A DNA stretch of 64,000 nt from Methylacidimicrobium sp. B4 (GTDB lineage Bacteria; Verrucomicrobiota; Verrucomicrobiia; Methylacidiphilales; Methylacidiphilaceae): NCBI RefSeq assembly GCF_017310545.1, contig NZ_CP066203.1, positions 310,001 through 374,000 on the forward strand, written 5' to 3'. Below, piece after piece: positions 25,720-33,275 of the stretch. Numbering within the stretch: position 1 is the stretch's first letter; each line of letters opens with the position of its first letter. The position numbers and the translations under genes were made by a program. Below the pieces are notes generated by a model. The model ran no database searches, had not been told where the DNA came from, and worked only from the letters and a program-made list of their open reading frames with translations.

Positions 25720-26840
25720 TTTAGTAGGGGGTTGGGATCTGGCCAAGGGCCGACATAGCGAAAGTAGCGAATATGCTTCTCCGAAGCGGTGCCTTGATAG
25801 CCTTGAACGCTCGAATACCACGATTCTACCCGGCTTAGTGGGATTCTTGTCCAGCCGGGATTTGGTGGAAGGTTTGCGCCAGGGGAAACATTGGTCGATA
25901 CGGTGTCCAGTTGTCCACTCTCTCCCTTGTCGATCAGGCCGATGTGACCAATATGCAACCTTCTATCTGTGTCCACATACTCCGGTATCACGAAGGTATC
26001 CCCGGGCTGGACCGCCGATCGAGGGATTTCGACAAAGTTGGGGCTGAGCTTGGAGAGATCGCCGTCTGCCAACTGTTTGGACTCTTCGGGGAACCACGCT
26101 TCGGGGAATCCTGTCGAAAAGAGATCGCTGTATCCGGTTGTCGAGGAGAAGTGGATGTCAGGCATGACGGAGTTATAGACCAGGAGGTAGGGCTCTGGCA
26201 CGACATGCGATGTCATCTGCATCCGAAACCAGCCGTTCAGGCAGACGACGGGTTTAGGTCCGGGGTTTTCCTCCGCCGCATGGAGGTTGGTGAGCAGGTC
26301 GGTCGTATAGGGCCCGTTGGTCGGCGGAGCAGGTGCCTGCTCCTCCATGGGTGGCATGAGTGGGGGAAGGTCTCCGGAAGGGAGACCCGACTGGCTCGTT
26401 TCCTCTGCGGGGATGGGGGGATCACCCATGGCGTTCACCCAGGCCGGGCGATTCGAGAAGTCGTTTCTAAAGTCGGGCGAGGCCGCCTTGAGTTGAGCGG
26501 CTTGGAGCTGCTGGAGCTCGCTTCGGGTCGGCCAGCGGGCCTTCTTGAGGTTCGGCGGGTCGGTGTCGTTCTGGCCGTGCGCATCGGAGGAGTCGGCGCC
26601 ATTGGCGGAGCTGTTGGTGGCTGGCGGTTGCGGCGGAGCGGGTGGGGGTGGGGGATCAGGGCAGCAGGCCTGAGAGGGAGCGGGAGTGGCGCTGGAAGGA
26701 TCACCGGGGTTAGGCTCGGCTACCTGGGCCGGCGCAGGAGTCAAGAGGATGAGCCAGAGGACGGTGGTCTGGAGCGGAAGCTGCGCAAAGGTCGTGCGGC
26801 GCAGGGAAGGAGCGCTTGGCATCGCGTGGCGGATCGGCAT
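25716..26840 (-). CDS. Exported proline-rich protein with possible CHAP/NlpC-like domain
   Basis: This 374-residue protein has a signal peptide (LPLQTTVLWLILLTPAPAQ), a Pro/Ala/Ser-rich linker with two adjacent Cys (QACCPDPPPPPAPPQ) and a C-terminal globular part from about residue 195. That part reads VVCLNGWFRMQ, later PGDTFVIPEYVDTDRRLHIGHIGLIDKG. The order Cys ... PGD ... GHIGLID recalls cysteine peptidases that cut peptidoglycan (CHAP/NlpC), but the match is partial and may be structural only. The architecture parallels gene B: signal, Cys-pair, Pro-rich linker, domain. It sits between the STN protein and the six-gene array. Confidence 0.65.
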   Translation of the reverse strand: MPIRHAMPSAPSLRRTTFAQLPLQTTVLWLILLTPAPAQVAEPNPGDPSSATPAPSQACCPDPPPPPAPPQPPATNSSANGADSSDAHGQNDTDPPNLKKARWPTRSELQQLQAAQLKAASPDFRNDFSNRPAWVNAMGDPPIPAEETSQSGLPSGDLPPLMPPMEEQAPAPPTNGPYTTDLLTNLHAAEENPGPKPVVCLNGWFRMQMTSHVVPEPYLLVYNSVMPDIHFSSTTGYSDLFSTGFPEAWFPEESKQLADGDLSKLSPNFVEIPRSAVQPGDTFVIPEYVDTDRRLHIGHIGLIDKGESGQLDTVSTNVSPGANLPPNPGWTRIPLSRVESWYSSVQGYQGTASEKHIRYFRYVGPWPDPNPLLK

Positions 26841-26897
26841 CTGAGGATCCCCCGTTTGGATCGGTGCGCTTGCGCCAAAGGCGCCAAGGAGAATCCC

Positions 26898-27758
26898 CTA
26901 CTCGATGGCTTGGAGCCGCTGGGCCTCCTGAGCCGCCTTCTTGGCTCGAGCCAGTTGCTCCCGGAGCGCCTTCTCGGTCGCCTTCCGCTCTGCTTGGAGC
27001 GCGCGCTCTGCGTCACGAAGCCGGCGATGGAGTCGCTTCTCCTGCGCAAGGATCTCCTTCTGCTCTTCTTTCTGCCGGGCGAGCTTCTTCGCCAGGGCAA
27101 CGAGCTTCCTGTCCTCGGCGGAGACAGAGGCTCTGGCCGTGAGTATTTTCTTGGGAGACCGTGGTCGATCCTCGGACGCAACGGATCGCTGCGGGGATGG
27201 CCGAGGATGGATCGCCTCTTGCAGCGGAGCCGCGGTGGACGGCTTCACGGGCTTTGTCGGGGGAGGGGGAGAGGGAAGCAGGGACGCCGAGCCGCTCTTT
27301 TTCTGGCGGAAGGCGCTGGGCGGAGCCTCGGCTTCCCCAGCGGACGAGAGCCGGTGCACGACGAAGACGCCATCCAAAGAGTCGAGCGTGTAGCCGTTGA
27401 CTCGGGCGCCGGCCTTCGCCATCGACACCGGGTCGAGATCGTAGAAGACCGAGCTGACCGTCCCTTGCACCTCCGGGGTGGGGATGTAGTTGGCTCCGGC
27501 GCGTTGGGCCATGGCCTGAAGGAAGGCGTTCAGTGGCATTCCAAGAATGTGATAGGCCCTCGACGGCCCATCGTCATCCGGCCTCTTGAGGGAGCTCTCC
27601 CGGGAAAGGGACCCTGCGCCCTGTCCCGGGCGGAAATCGAGGTCGAACTGCTTGGAGGGCTCGGGAGGATTGCGCCATCGGCTGCCCTGTCCGGAAGCGG
27701 GAATGGGCAGGAGCGGCAGGGCACTGAACCAGAGCAGGAATGGGAGGAAGGATCTCAT
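26898..27758 (-). CDS. STN/secretin N-domain-like exported protein with coiled coil
   Basis: This 286-residue protein starts at ATG 27758, overlapping the preceding stop (ATGA). It has a signal peptide (FLPFLLWFSALPLLPIPASGQ). Residues 70-130 (ILGMPLNAFLQAMAQRAGAN, VQGTVSSVFYDLDPVSMAKA, DGVFVVHRL) match the pattern of STN domains found before secretin pores and TonB receptors. No secretin barrel follows. The second half is Pro/Ser-rich and ends in a 90-residue coiled coil (KKLARQKEEQKEILAQEKRL...). It may be a periplasmic adaptor. A long upstream extension of this frame is shadow. Confidence 0.65.
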   Translation of the reverse strand: MRSFLPFLLWFSALPLLPIPASGQGSRWRNPPEPSKQFDLDFRPGQGAGSLSRESSLKRPDDDGPSRAYHILGMPLNAFLQAMAQRAGANYIPTPEVQGTVSSVFYDLDPVSMAKAGARVNGYTLDSLDGVFVVHRLSSAGEAEAPPSAFRQKKSGSASLLPSPPPPTKPVKPSTAAPLQEAIHPRPSPQRSVASEDRPRSPKKILTARASVSAEDRKLVALAKKLARQKEEQKEILAQEKRLHRRLRDAERALQAERKATEKALREQLARAKKAAQEAQRLQAIE

Positions 27759-28393
27759 CGCTCGGAAGGAGAAGGATCGACAAAGACCTCGTTGGGCGGC
27801 ATTCCCGATCCGCTGTTCGCGCGGGGCCATGGGACGCGGACCTCCGTCCGTTCCTCGTCTCGAAGCACGAGGCAGTGGCGATCGATCTGCGCGACTTGCG
27901 CCTTGCAGAGGCCCGATGGCGTTCGAATGACCAGCTGGTCGCCGGGATGGTAGACTCGGCCTCCCACGATGACCTCTTGGCCCTCCAGGTATCCCCAGAT
28001 CGGCAAGTAGGGAGCGAGGCTCGCGAGGGAGAGGGCATGGTCTCCGCTCCGCGCCGATCCGGTTTCGAAGGCACCGCTCGCCGGGAGCCCGAACGCGTCG
28101 ACCCCCCCGGGAGGGGGGAGCGGAACCTGGTTCACCGGCTTTGGCGCAGGGTCCAGAGGGTGGCTTCGCGGGACCGCCGCACGCTCGCCAGGAAGGACGC
28201 TCGCCGGCTCCGCTTGCGCTGCCGCATGGGTAACCCTTCCGATTTCCCGGCCGCTTCTTCGACTGGGGAGGAAAAGAAGGAGGAGCAGCACGCCGATGAA
28301 GGCCAAGAGAACGAGGGTCATCCGCGAAGGCGGCGCTCTTTTGACGGTGGGCCGATCGACACTGGGCTCGTTCGCTGGAGCGCTCTGGTTCAT
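27755..28393 (-). CDS. PilP/GspC-like bitopic membrane protein
   Basis: This 212-residue protein has a short cytoplasmic part, one membrane helix (MTLVLLAFIGVLLLLLFLP), a proline-rich linker and a small beta-rich C-terminal domain. The domain (LPIWGYLEGQEVIVGGRVYHPGDQL, then CKAQVAQIDRHCLVLRDEE) has the homology-region pattern of PilP and GspC, which link the inner-membrane platform to the secretin. The assignment rests on topology, the beta-domain pattern and position between PilO-like and STN-like genes. Confidence 0.55.
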   Translation of the reverse strand: MNQSAPANEPSVDRPTVKRAPPSRMTLVLLAFIGVLLLLLFLPSRRSGREIGRVTHAAAQAEPASVLPGERAAVPRSHPLDPAPKPVNQVPLPPPGGVDAFGLPASGAFETGSARSGDHALSLASLAPYLPIWGYLEGQEVIVGGRVYHPGDQLVIRTPSGLCKAQVAQIDRHCLVLRDEERTEVRVPWPRANSGSGMPPNEVFVDPSPSER

Positions 28394-28411
28394 GGCGGAA
28401 TGGGGGGTCTC

Positions 28412-28981
28412 TTAGGGTCTCACACGGAGGTCGGACGGCCGGACGTGGAGCGTCGTGAGCGGAGGAGGCGCTTCCGGAGCGGGGAGAGCCGAGGAGAGGG
28501 GGAGTCCTTCCGTTTGCGTCCACGGGCGAAAGGAGATTTCCGCACGCAAGCTTCCCACTCGGGTTCCCGGCGGACATCCAAGGAAGAAGCGAGCCGGCAC
28601 CAGATCGGGAAGCTCGCGGTCGCAAAAGAGAAGAAATTCGACCGCAGCCTGCGAACGGCACTCCGCCTCCATGAGGATCCCTTCCGGGGCCTGGATCAAG
28701 CCGACCAGCCGAAAATCATCCCTCCGCCGTTGGAAGCGGGTTACCGTATCGACGAGGCGGGTTTCGACCGATCCACCGGTGCGCTGCTCCCACTGCGCAA
28801 GGCGCCATCGTGCTCCTTCGATCTCCTGGGAGTGAAGGTGAAGAAAGGCTTTGGCCTCTTCGCCCTGCCGAGAGTGGGCCGCGCGCCGAGTCGCCTCTTC
28901 CGGGATCCATCGGACCAGCCCGAGAAACAACAGGCTGAGCGCAAGGGAGGAGACAAGAAAGAGGAGTGGGCGGAGGGTCAT
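28412..28981 (-). CDS. PilO-like inner-membrane protein
   Basis: This 189-residue protein has one N-terminal membrane helix (LLFLVSSLALSLLFLGLV), a helical/coiled-coil stretch (EEAKAFLHLHSQEIEGARWRL) and a C-terminal alpha/beta domain (DDFRLVGLIQAPEGILMEAE). This is the size and layout of PilO/GspM proteins of type IV pilus and type II secretion platforms. Its start overlaps the stop of the PilN-like gene (28978-28981), indicating coupled translation. Sequence identity to known PilO is not evident to me. Confidence 0.55.
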   Translation of the reverse strand: MTLRPLLFLVSSLALSLLFLGLVRWIPEEATRRAAHSRQGEEAKAFLHLHSQEIEGARWRLAQWEQRTGGSVETRLVDTVTRFQRRRDDFRLVGLIQAPEGILMEAECRSQAAVEFLLFCDRELPDLVPARFFLGCPPGTRVGSLRAEISFRPWTQTEGLPLSSALPAPEAPPPLTTLHVRPSDLRVRP

Positions 28982-29976
28982 CGCAGATCCTCCCAGCGCA
29001 AGGGCGCGATCAGGGTCGCCCGAATCGGCTCCGCCGCTTGGCTGCCCCCCCCATCCAGTGAATCGGGAATCTTGAGCCCGGTCGGATTGAGCCGGATCTT
29101 CCGTCCCGTGCCCCGCTCGAGGGCTAGGCCGACCATGGCGCCGAAGGTCGCCAGCGCCCCCATGCCGTCGGAATCATAGCTGCGGATCCTGATCTGAATG
29201 CGGCCGGCCTGCGTTGCCGTTGGGGCGATCACCTCCATCTCATCGACAAGAAGCGCCGGCACGGAGGAAAAGGCGACCGCCGCCACGATCGGCCCAAGCC
29301 GGGTCCGCGCCGCCAGCTGGTTGTCGAGAGCGTGGGCCCCTTCGAGAAGCCTTTCGCTCTCTTGGCGCAAACGGATCGCCTGGCTCGCCTCGGCTCCGGC
29401 TTGCCACCACGAGGAGGTCGCAAGCGCCGGCAATGCCTTGGCCGCCAGATAGCAGAAGCTCGCCCCGAGCAAGGTCCAGCCGGCCAGCCAACCCAACCGG
29501 TCAACCGAAAAGCCCCTCAAATCCACGAGAGGGCGAGCAGGGGCTTCCGCCTTGGCTTGCCCATTTTTCCCGGCCGAAAACCCTCCCAACGTCCCGAAAA
29601 GAAGCGGGGGCCTTCTCTTTTCAGTCCGAAGGGAGGGTCCGATCGGCAGAGGGGAGCTGCTCTTCTGGGTGCGAACGAAACAGGAAGCGGGAGGGTCCGG
29701 CGCAGACGGGTGCACCGGGGCGCGGGTCTCGTCGGTTTTCGGAGAGCCCTCCCGGGAATCCGGATGATGCGCCGATGCCTCCCCCGAAGGGGGGAGGCTG
29801 CTGACCGGAGCTTCTTGCGGAAGGGGAGAGCGTTCGCCCGAGTCCCCACTCGCCCTTTCCGCCGCAAAGGCGGGGGTCAGGCGCCGCGCGCTCCCGGCAC
29901 CGGGTGTCACTGCATCGGCTTCGGCGGCTGCTGCCGGAAGGGTCCCGTCTTGGCTCATCATTCCGTTATTCTTCAT
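28978..29976 (-). CDS. PilN-like inner-membrane protein with long cytoplasmic N-terminus
   Basis: This protein of about 332 residues starts at ATG 29976, just after the lipoprotein stop. Residues 1-155 are a low-complexity cytoplasmic tail rich in Pro, Ser and Ala. A membrane helix follows (WLAGWTLLGASFCYLAAKALPAL), then a coiled coil and a ferredoxin-like domain (PALLVDEMEVIAPTATQAGRIQIRIRSYDSD). Helix, coiled coil and alpha/beta domain are typical of PilN/GspL C-terminal parts. The long tail replaces the usual short PilM-binding motif, and no PilM-like gene is visible. Confidence 0.55.
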   Translation of the reverse strand: MKNNGMMSQDGTLPAAAAEADAVTPGAGSARRLTPAFAAERASGDSGERSPLPQEAPVSSLPPSGEASAHHPDSREGSPKTDETRAPVHPSAPDPPASCFVRTQKSSSPLPIGPSLRTEKRRPPLLFGTLGGFSAGKNGQAKAEAPARPLVDLRGFSVDRLGWLAGWTLLGASFCYLAAKALPALATSSWWQAGAEASQAIRLRQESERLLEGAHALDNQLAARTRLGPIVAAVAFSSVPALLVDEMEVIAPTATQAGRIQIRIRSYDSDGMGALATFGAMVGLALERGTGRKIRLNPTGLKIPDSLDGGGSQAAEPIRATLIAPLRWEDLR

Positions 29977-29984
29977 AGGACGCC

Positions 29985-30404
29985 CTAACGCTTCGGCGCG
30001 GGAGCCTCCCGGGGAATGCGCGCGTTGCTCAGCGTTGCCCAATAGACTCCGTCGTCCTCGATCACGTTGCCGGTTGCCGGGACAAAGAGCGCCTTAGGAT
30101 CGACTCGCAGCCCGTCGACGACGTAGCGGGGAGGAAGCGATTGGACGAAGACCCGCTCGGAATGGAGCTCGGTTCCCGCCGGCAAGACGCAGCGGCCATG
30201 CAGGCGAAGCGGTTCGGTGAGGACGAAGCCATAGCGGGAAGGACGGACCCGGACCGGCTGGGAGGAGAGCATCGGATCGCTGGGTCGGCAGGGGAGGTCG
30301 ACGGGGCAGGCGGGCGCAAAGGCTACCTGGGGGCCAGTACGACATCCGGCCGAGGCGAACGCTGCGCCCGCGACGCAGACGAGAGCGATCGGGATCCTTC
30401 TCAT
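29985..30404 (-). CDS. Lipoprotein, first gene of the pilus-like operon
   Basis: This 139-residue protein starts at ATG 30404, which has GAGGAG immediately upstream. The signal peptide ends in a lipobox (AFASAGC), so Cys 20 should be lipidated. The mature part has three more cysteines (two in ACPVDLPC) and a beta-rich tail. It heads a run of genes with overlapping or near-overlapping ends that continues to the six-gene array. A pilotin or VirB7/TraV-like role is possible but not shown. The promoter-like box at 30440-30452 lies 36 nt upstream. Confidence 0.75.
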   Translation of the reverse strand: MRRIPIALVCVAGAAFASAGCRTGPQVAFAPACPVDLPCRPSDPMLSSQPVRVRPSRYGFVLTEPLRLHGRCVLPAGTELHSERVFVQSLPPRYVVDGLRVDPKALFVPATGNVIEDDGVYWATLSNARIPREAPAPKR

Positions 30405-30439
30405 ACTCCTCTTTGCGCTTGGTCCGTTCACTCCATCCC

Positions 30440-30452
30440 CTAGGACATCGGG
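30440..30452 (-). promoter_or_regulatory. CCCGATGTCCTAG box before the pilus-like operon
   Basis: The minus-strand sequence CCCGATGTCCTAG matches the box before gene B in 12 of 13 positions. It lies between divergent transcription units and would drive the operon running from 30404 to at least the last array gene. Confidence 0.5.
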
Positions 30453-30461
30453 ACCGCGAGT

Positions 30462-30473
30462 CGGCTGCCCTAT
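30462..30473 (+). promoter_or_regulatory. CGGCTGCCCTAT box before 30485 gene
   Basis: Plus-strand CGGCTGCCCTAT lies 11 nt before the ATG at 30485 and ends next to AAGGAAG. It is the divergent partner of the box at 30440-30452. Confidence 0.4.
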
Positions 30474-30484
30474 GAACAAGGAAG

Positions 30485-30901
30485 ATGGCCAAGGGCAAAC
30501 GAAGCGCTGCCAAGTCACTCCGCCCCGCACTTTGGGAGCGGGGGATGGCGAGCCTATCCGAAGTTATGATCCTGCTGGCCCTTTCCCTCGCGCTTGCCGG
30601 ACGCGCGGGCGACCTCCTCTTCCTGCTTCTCTATCCGGCCTGGTGCGCCTTTTGGGAGTCGAAGATCCGTTCCCGGCCCATTCACTGGCTCCTGCGGTGG
30701 AGGCTTGAGCCCTTCGGCCGATTTACGTTCGTGCGGTCGCTGGCGCGCGGACTTCTCCGCCCGCTTTTCCCTTTCCTTCACCTGGGGTGGCGCCGGGTCA
30801 CCCTCTTCGACTTCTGCACCCGCTGTCGCTGGGCCGTCTGCGCCGGTTGCGGCCAAGCCTCTCCTCCCGTCGCCGCACCGAATCCGGCAGGGCACCGGTA
30901 G
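30485..30901 (+). CDS. Small membrane protein, unknown
   Basis: This 138-residue protein starts at ATG 30485 with AAGGAAG upstream. One or two hydrophobic helices (SEVMILLALSLALAGRAGDLLFLLLYPAWCAF) are followed by a basic, Arg/Trp-rich region and a Cys cluster (FDFCTRCRWAVCAGC), which could bind metal or form disulfides. It is divergent from the pilus-like operon. No family is recognised. Confidence 0.65.
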   Translation: MAKGKRSAAKSLRPALWERGMASLSEVMILLALSLALAGRAGDLLFLLLYPAWCAFWESKIRSRPIHWLLRWRLEPFGRFTFVRSLARGLLRPLFPFLHLGWRRVTLFDFCTRCRWAVCAGCGQASPPVAAPNPAGHR

Positions 30902-30942
30902 CGCGCCAGCGGCGAAAGAAGCCTCTCGCTTGACCGGATCGC

Positions 30943-31827
30943 CTAGCCCACCGGCTCTGCCTCGGCCACGCCCGCCTTCTGTCGCACCTCGAGGATCTGC
31001 TCGATCAAGAAGAGCTCTTGTTTCCGGAGCTCGCGCGCCTGGTTCAACTCCGCCTCGGAGAGACGATAGAATTCGGATTGGCTTCCGAGGCGGCTCTCCG
31101 CCCGCATCCGGGCGACATCCTTGACGAGCTGATCGCGTATCCGCTCCAAATCGCCGAGCTTCGTTTCGAGCGCCAGCAGCGCCTCAGCGGCCTGGTTCCT
31201 CTCCATGGCGAGAGCGAGCGCCCGTTCCTCGGTCTGCGCAAGCTTATCCTGGACGGCCCGCAACGCGGCCTCGACGGCATCCGCCTCCGGCGGCCATGGC
31301 GCCAAGCTCAAGACCCGATCCTTCTCGAGGAGTGCGGCCGCTTCGCCCGGCATCACGTAGAGCTTGGGAGCCAACCGGCGAACCGCCTGCGCCGCATAGC
31401 CGGGCAGGCGTACCATGCCCTCATCCTCGCGAAGCGCCACGAGCGCCCGGGGAGCCGGGGGATCCTCCCGCTTCTGGGAGGTAGCCAACTCGGCACTCCG
31501 CCGTAGCAGGAACGCCTCCATCCCGAAGCCGGCAAGGAGGCAGAGTCCAGCGGCCAAGCCGCCAAGCTGGTCCAACGAATAGGCGAGGGGGGAGTGGGAA
31601 GCAAAGAAGCTCGCCCGGCCGAGCAGAAAGCTTCCCGCAATCCAGCCGCCCGCAACCCATTTTGCCTTCGGCGTTCGATGGAGGAGAGCCCCATGGGGCC
31701 ACCAGCCTGCGGCGACCAGGCGCCAGAGGAAGGCGGCGAACCGGCCGGAGGGAGGAGGAGGAGGAGGAACCCCGCGCTGCGCAAAAAGCAGTCCGGCGTA
31801 GAGAATGAGAAGCAGGCTCGCATCCAT
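30943..31827 (-). CDS. Membrane-anchored coiled-coil protein, unknown
   Basis: This 294-residue protein starts at ATG 31827 with AAGGAAAG upstream. There are three hydrophobic segments in the first 105 residues (LLLILYAGLLFA; WVAGGWIAGSFLLG; LGGLAAGLCLLAGFGMEAFLL). A cytoplasmic domain follows, then a coiled coil from about residue 190 (VQDKLAQTEERALALAMERNQAAEALLALE...). The gene is convergent with the small membrane protein at 30485. It may be structural in transfer, but the function is unknown. Confidence 0.65.
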   Translation of the reverse strand: MDASLLLILYAGLLFAQRGVPPPPPPSGRFAAFLWRLVAAGWWPHGALLHRTPKAKWVAGGWIAGSFLLGRASFFASHSPLAYSLDQLGGLAAGLCLLAGFGMEAFLLRRSAELATSQKREDPPAPRALVALREDEGMVRLPGYAAQAVRRLAPKLYVMPGEAAALLEKDRVLSLAPWPPEADAVEAALRAVQDKLAQTEERALALAMERNQAAEALLALETKLGDLERIRDQLVKDVARMRAESRLGSQSEFYRLSEAELNQARELRKQELFLIEQILEVRQKAGVAEAEPVG

Positions 31828-31998
31828 CGCTCTTTCCTTGTGGTCTCCTCGCGCTTATGGCAAACCCAGTGCGCTTCTTCGGGTCCGCTCGCGAACCTGG
31901 GTGACGAGGGCACCCGCCCAGGAAACCAGCAGCCCGGGCCGAAATGGCGAGCAAACCGGGCTACTCACAGAACGTACTATTGGAGAAGGATATAGCAC

Positions 31999-32178
31999 AT
32001 GCGCCAAAAGATTGGACACTACATCGTTGACGTCGCCCTTGCGCTGCTGGTGGCGATCGCGCTCGATCGCTTTGCCCCCGATCCGATCCATTCGTGGCTG
32101 CTGAACGGCTGGAACATGACGGGAGACGCGATGGTGGCCGTGGTCCAGTGGGTCGGTCGCCTCTTTCATTCGCGGTAA
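31999..32178 (+). CDS. 59-residue membrane protein
   Basis: This small frame starts at ATG 31999 with a strong ribosome site (GGAGAAGGA, 8 nt spacing) and ends at TAA 32176-32178. The protein begins MRQKIGHYIVDVALALLVAI, has one hydrophobic helix, and then an amphipathic second half ending GRLFHSR. It is convergent with the sigma factor gene. Size and form suit a small inner-membrane component, but no family is recognised. Confidence 0.6.
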   Translation: MRQKIGHYIVDVALALLVAIALDRFAPDPIHSWLLNGWNMTGDAMVAVVQWVGRLFHSR

Positions 32179-32187
32179 GGAGGGGGG

Positions 32188-33237
32188 TTACCGCTTGCGT
32201 TTCGCGCTCTCCCTCGGGAGGCGGACAACGCCAGAACCCAACCCTTCCCGGAGAGCGGTGCCCGCAATCAGCCTTTCCCGCGCCATGGGCGCAAGGGCCT
32301 CGAACGCGTCGTCGCCGCAAACCACGCAAGCGGCCTCGACCTCCCAGGCGGGATAGTAGTAGCGGAGGGCGACGAAGGGACGCAAGGAAATGGGGCAGTC
32401 GCGAAGAATCTCGAGCCACTCCCCCACGAGCTCTTTCCCCTCGACGAGCCGAGGTTCGCTCTTGCGGTCGGGCAGCACCTCGTGGAGGGTACCCACCTCT
32501 TCCTCCGCACCGGGCGCCAATCCGGAGGCATCCAGGCTGAGCAGATGTGGGCCAGGGCAGGGCGGATCGCCCTCCACGTCGGAGAGGCGAGCCGCATCCC
32601 TCCGAACCTTCCGCTGGCTATGGCCGGTGAGGGAGACGACGCGTGCCCGGAGCGCGCCCGCGGCGATCTCGTTGCGCACCCAGTAGGCGGCATATTGGGG
32701 GAAGGAGCTGTTGCGGGTCGGATCGAACCGCTCCAGAGCGCGGTAGATCCCGATGATTCCGTCGCTGCGGATCGCCTCTTGGATCTCCGGTCGTTGCTGC
32801 TCGGTGACGAAGCGGCGCACGATGCGCAAGCCCGCGATCACGAGAGGCTCCGCCACCGCGGCGACATGCATGCGACACCGCCGCCACTCCACCGCGGCGA
32901 AGGAGCCGTCGCCTTCGGCTACCTCACGCAGGTCATTCCACCAAAATGTATTGAGCTTCAACCGATCGAGAAGGGCGAGCACTCCATCGAGCGCAAGGGA
33001 GCGATGGGAACGGAGCAGCGAGATCAGCGCGATCACCTCGGCCGCGTTGACCCGACGTTGCCGACTCGGCTCGTGGAGCAGCAGAAGCCGCTCGGCCAAG
33101 GACTCCCGAGCGGCGGGAACCGCCAAGAGCGCAAGCTTCTCCTGGCGTAAGGCCTCTTGATATGCACCGACCCCCTTCACCCAGTCGATGGGAGTGCTGC
33201 TTTGCTCGTCGCAACCCGGCTCCTCCGCAAGCTTCAC
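32188..33237 (-). CDS. Element-encoded sigma-70-family factor
   Basis: This 349-residue protein starts at GTG 33237 with GAGGA upstream. Region 2 is clear: EIQEAIRSDGIIGIYRALERFDPTR, then SSFPQYAAYWVRNEIAAG, the core-binding and -10-melting helices. A region-3-like part follows (LTGHSQRKVRRDA). Region 4 is weak; the C-terminus has SLRPFVALRYYYPAWEVEAACVVCG in place of the usual -35 HTH. It therefore may rely on an extended -10. Two tandem copies of the element box lie directly upstream, suggesting it controls itself. I infer it drives the transfer regulon. Confidence 0.8.
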   Translation of the reverse strand: MKLAEEPGCDEQSSTPIDWVKGVGAYQEALRQEKLALLAVPAARESLAERLLLLHEPSRQRRVNAAEVIALISLLRSHRSLALDGVLALLDRLKLNTFWWNDLREVAEGDGSFAAVEWRRCRMHVAAVAEPLVIAGLRIVRRFVTEQQRPEIQEAIRSDGIIGIYRALERFDPTRNSSFPQYAAYWVRNEIAAGALRARVVSLTGHSQRKVRRDAARLSDVEGDPPCPGPHLLSLDASGLAPGAEEEVGTLHEVLPDRKSEPRLVEGKELVGEWLEILRDCPISLRPFVALRYYYPAWEVEAACVVCGDDAFEALAPMARERLIAGTALREGLGSGVVRLPRESAKRKR

Positions 33238-33247
33238 GCTTCCTCTT

Positions 33248-33275
33248 TTAGGACAGGAGCGTTAGGACAGGAGCG
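33248..33275 (-). promoter_or_regulatory. Tandem 14-bp repeats carrying the GTCCTAA box
   Basis: TTAGGACAGGAGCG occurs twice in direct succession (33248-33261, 33262-33275). On the minus strand each reads CGCTCCTGTCCTAA, placing the CCTA core 11 and 25 nt before the sigma factor GTG. It fills the whole gap between the sigma gene and the preceding stop. Confidence 0.6.

Larger units (their letters stand above)
20053..25821 (-). repeat. Six-copy tandem array of one exported-protein gene family
   Basis: Stops of the six copies are at 20053, 22185, 22903, 23615, 24327 and 25045. The spacing is 718, 712, 712 and 718 bp between neighbouring copies 2-6. The first gap of 2,132 bp equals 712 plus the 1,412-bp IS plus an 8-bp duplication. 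The units share long runs of identical DNA. All lie on the minus strand behind the pilus-like operon. Confidence 0.9.

Noticed and set aside
25911-27953. A 680-residue plus-strand frame opposite the pilus-like operon
   Set aside because: Composition is typical of a GC-rich shadow frame. The minus strand has signal peptides, ATGA overlaps and recognisable domains at the same place.
28978-30042. Longer start for the PilN-like gene at 30042
   Set aside because: It overlaps the lipoprotein gene, whereas ATG 29976 lies just after its stop and fits the compact operon.
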